Shown here piece after piece: positions 60,729 to 64,000 of a stretch of DNA of 64,000 nt. Position 1 is the first letter of the stretch. Every line of letters starts with the position of its first letter. Origin of the DNA: Ladona fulva (lineage: Eukaryota > Arthropoda > Insecta > Odonata > Libellulidae); the NCBI GenBank assembly GCA_000376725.2, contig KZ308670.1:62367-126366 (forward strand). The letters are read 5' to 3'. The translations under genes were made by a program, and so were the position numbers. A model generated the notes under the pieces. The model saw only the letters and a program-made list of their open reading frames with translations, was not told where the DNA came from and did no database searches.

Positions 60729-63700
60729 CATTCAATCGCTTATAACCCATAGAATTGACACACTGGAGTACACAAAAAGAATATGTATATATCTTTTGAT
60801 GTGACAAGATGGGTTCAAATACTGGTCTCGTTGGACATATTTCACGTCCAATTCCCTTTGGTATATTTTGTGGGTGCATGAATTCTCCTACGAAGTGAAC
60901 TGATATTCTTTTCACGTTTTTTTTTAAATTTACGTTGACCCTAATACGGTATTGATTCCGATGAACTTGGTTGCTTTTCATCACACTCTATTCGATTATC
61001 ATAGCAGAAAATGCTATATTATAACAATTAGAGTAAAGGTAGGATTTTCTAATCCCTTTTTAATCCAAGAAAGACATTACTATGTACATAATCATATTAA
61101 AATATTACACTAAAATGTAAGCGGAATGATATCATGAACCGTTTGATTTTAATTTATGAATGAGTTTTGATTTCATTATGTTCAGTTGTAACATATTATC
61201 TTAAGTCGTAATATGCTACTTGAAACTAATTTATATTTTAAGGGATTTACTCCTCCGGGAGATCCCTTCATTATCTATTGTTCTATCTACGGGTTAGCAC
61301 CTTAATCTTGTTACGAGGTGAAAGGAAGGAGTATGTGTAGGGAAAATAAATATTCGACAAGAGCTTCGAAAGGTAAACCAATACCTACTTTGGGATTAAC
61401 ACTAAAAATATGTGCGCAAGATATGGTTCATAAATATGTTGAGGAATGTGGTGGAACAAAAGGAGAAATCCAAGAACATTCTGTAAGGGATTCTAACAGA
61501 ACTTGGGCCGCGATAGAATAGATTTACATCGTATTCTCCCAAGTTATGAATGGACGAAGATAAATATCTTGATAGGCAAGGGTAAAGTTATTCAGCTTTT
61601 CTTCCATTGTTCCCATGTTTTAAGAATTCATTCCTAGATTATGTTAATTCTTGTAAGTTTATTACCCAATAATTACATCCCATTTATTGGTTCTTCAATT
61701 CCGCTCTATTTTAAACGATCGGAAAATAACCAAATTTTAGAAAAGTTACCCCAACTGGAAAACCTCACTAAGAGATAGAAAGAATTGCATAGAATGCAAT
61801 AAAAATGTTTAAGTATGAATTTCCTTCAGATTTCAGTGAACACAATTAAAAATAATTCAGAACTCAACAATTAAAAAGAAAGATAGAAAGAAATCTATGC
61901 AACTCCAAAAATCTCTCCACGCCATTTGAGAAAACGGCAATGATTTTCTCACTTTTCGATTTTTCTAATTTTCTCAATTTATGATCCTATTTAATAGCAA
62001 ACTGTTAAATTTTAATTGAGATTGAAAATCATAATATTAACCTTATCCTGCAGTTTGTCAAAGAAATACTACATTTTCCCGAATAAATAAAATTATTTCC
62101 AAGGTCTTTAATGTATTAAAATTGCTTTTGCGAAGTTCACGAAAGTTTGATTAATAAAATACAGTAGATTATATGACAGATTTAATAAAAAATTAAGAGC
62201 AATTCCATAGAATTTATTAATTCTAAATATAATCCATTCGAGTCGAAAGTAAAAATTTAGGGTAAATCAAACCGAGGGGCAGAGATGAGAAAGAAACCAT
62301 TACCAATCAATTTAAGTCTAATTCATATTAATACATTTTTAATTTTAATTAATAAGACATGTTTTAAGAGAATCTGTTTCATAATTAATTTCAATAGCCA
62401 TAAAAAAGGGAGAGGATAAACGAAAATATTTCAAGAGGAATCTAAGCGCCTTCTGTTTGTAAAAAAATAGGAAAAACGACTGCGACTTAGAAATTCTCAC
62501 GGCAAAGTTTCGATTTTTCGTCCTCCTCGATTTTAAATTTTGAGCACTGACCTTTTTCAGTCAATACCTTTCGGGAAAATTAACTAGGAGGAGCAACGGT
62601 ACCTTTTATCCTACGTAAAAGTCGATTTACCTTGTAAGATCATTTTATCGATTCATTTTTCATTGTTCGACATCGATCTTCATTGACATCGTAATTGCGA
62701 CAATTAAAACTCTCTCTCAGAGATATCTCCCTTCCTTCTTTATCGCCTAATATCCGTACCCTAATTTATCCTCGGAATTATACTGCCCGGCCGGAGCGGG
62801 ATTCTCCCCCTCAATTACCCCCTCTGCCTTTTATCTTGTGCTACCTGGATTATGGACCCCGTCAAAATGGAGGGCTGCGGCGGGGACCCCACGAGATAAG
62901 GGGGCGGCTAATGCTAATGCGCTGCCCTCGCCCGTGGGTGTTTAGAGGCAACCGGCGCATCTGGATGGAGGTGACCGCGCCCTAAATATTTCATTCCCTT
63001 TCGTTTTAAAACGCTCCACTCCCACACTTTATATATTTCCCCTTTATTTACCCCTCCCGTTGCCATAGAGGCGAGCGGATTACTTGTTACCGAAAATGAT
63101 GCATTGGAAGGCCGTTGCTGCCTTTATACTCTCCCGGTGATCGTCTTTCTGGAATAGCTCTTCCTTCGAAATGTGTGGAATTCCGCATGGAGTGCCCTCT
63201 CTCATCCATAAATAACAGCGATTTGCTCCTCTATACTTACGGGAGATGTTTCGTAATGCGAGAGGATATGAGTATGACGGTTTTGTGATCCACTTGACTT
63301 TATATAGAATCGGCAGCAAACGCTGGGAGCGCTTCTGTAAATTTAACTTCAAACGTTTACTGTCAAAGGCTGATGAAAGATATATGATACCATATGGGTA
63401 TCGGTTGCAATTTCTGTAAAAATATAGGATCACCTTATCAAGCGTAAATGTCAAGTAAATCGATAATAAATGAAACAGAAAATACAATGTGTTCGATTTA
63501 ATTTGGAGAGGTGTAATTAAACAACTAAGACATATCGTACTTTTCAATAACTTGACTTATTACGGCTACTTCTTCCTTGTTAAACGGGTAATATCTGGTT
63601 AGAAATTTGCCAAAATATTAATAGCTGGAAATAGGTATAGATAGAATAACGATGTCATTAAATTTAAATCACAAAAACACCCTTATTTGTTTAATTTCAG

Positions 63701-63778
63701 AGAAGTAATATATGGATAATTTTATTCGCTATGAAGTTATACTTAAGTACATTACATAATCTCTACCTACTTTCTTCA
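60729..63778. other. Gene-free DNA between the two direct repeats
   Basis: AT-rich with a GC-richer patch at about 62700-63080 (open frame 62695-62985, no domain). The minus-strand 155-residue frame at 63080-63547 has no recognisable motif. No retroelement coding lies between the repeats. Confidence 0.45.
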
Positions 63779-64000
63779 GATAATCATCATCAATTCTCTC
63801 TCCCATGATTCGTATGTAAGAGAATACATTTAACATTCCATCAACCTCGATTTTCCGTCTGGATTGAATTTCGGTAATGTCTAGGGGATAGGAAAATTTC
63901 AAAAGATAAAGTTAACTCTTATAAACAGAATTTACTACTTTCCTGCGAATTTCACCAGGAAAGCTTTTATATAACAACCATTATTGGTTAGACTACGATA
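63779..64000 (+). repeat. 222-bp direct repeat, copy 2 (runs off window)
   Basis: Ungapped match to 60507-60728 with five substitutions. Homology begins at gataatcatcatcaattctc and continues to the last base, so the repeat may be longer. Confidence 0.9.

Noticed and set aside
63080..63547. 155-codon minus-strand frame
   Set aside because: No motif recognised and it lies in plain AT-rich DNA. Such length is plausible by chance in 64 kb searched in six frames.
60507..64000. LTR retrotransposon with the 222-bp repeats as LTRs
   Set aside because: No TG...CA ends at the sharp boundary, no primer-binding site, and no gag, integrase or reverse transcriptase between the repeats.
1..64000. CRISPR array, operons, bacterial promoters, riboswitches or replication origin
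   Set aside because: No regularly spaced repeats and no prokaryotic gene structure. All evidence points to eukaryotic transposon-rich DNA.

Overview
This window looks like non-coding nuclear DNA from an arthropod, most likely an insect. It is AT-rich, with no operons and no protein-coding exon I can recognise. It is littered with old, short transposon pieces: tRNA-derived SINE fragments, a non-LTR (LINE) reverse-transcriptase remnant, a Penelope-like element (PLE) remnant with a GIY-YIG endonuclease tail, hAT-type terminal repeats and foldback elements. The mix points to an arthropod genome, but I cannot name the order or species. One base is ambiguous (n at 7592). The DNA is probably intergenic or inside a very large intron.

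Layout. 1-3 kb: unique AT-rich DNA, then a cluster of five tRNA-like SINE pieces (1.55-2.96 kb). 3.2-3.7 kb: a GC-richer block. 5.02-5.28 kb: a near-perfect foldback element with an 18-bp target-site duplication. 7.8-8.0 kb: a possible LINE 3' tail. 8.3-9.7 kb: a GC-richer block. 10.3-11.6 kb: three repeats (SINE family A, family C, family D). 13.2-20.7 kb: scattered tRNA-like pieces and a side-by-side pair of family C copies. 23.4-23.9 kb: the PLE remnant between inverted copies of one of its own segments. 24.3-24.8 kb: two SINE A copies in opposite orientation. 25.4-26.5 kb: a GC-richer block. 29.8-30.1 kb: a second foldback element. 33.9-34.4 kb: an hAT-like element and a 23-bp tandem repeat. 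35.3-36.1 kb: the LINE remnant, split by a third foldback insertion. 36.3-36.7 kb: a TTAA-flanked MITE candidate. 38.2-39.6 kb: SINE A and family C copies. 42.8-43.4 kb: a foldback and an hAT-like element. 44.3 and 59.5 kb: SINE family B. 53.2 kb: the second family D copy. 60.5 and 63.8 kb: a 222-bp direct repeat, about 98% identical, whose second copy runs off the window.

The most interesting signal is structural. Three unrelated-looking foldbacks (5.1, 29.9 and 35.3 kb) share one architecture: near-identical inverted arms, then a one-sided tail of about 28-40 nt, inside a 12-18 bp direct repeat of the target. One sits in LINE coding sequence, so its empty site is obvious. The PLE remnant also carries self-inverted ends, so a PLE-type 'snapback' origin for the group is a reasonable hypothesis, though unproven. 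No gene network can be described, because no host gene is visible.
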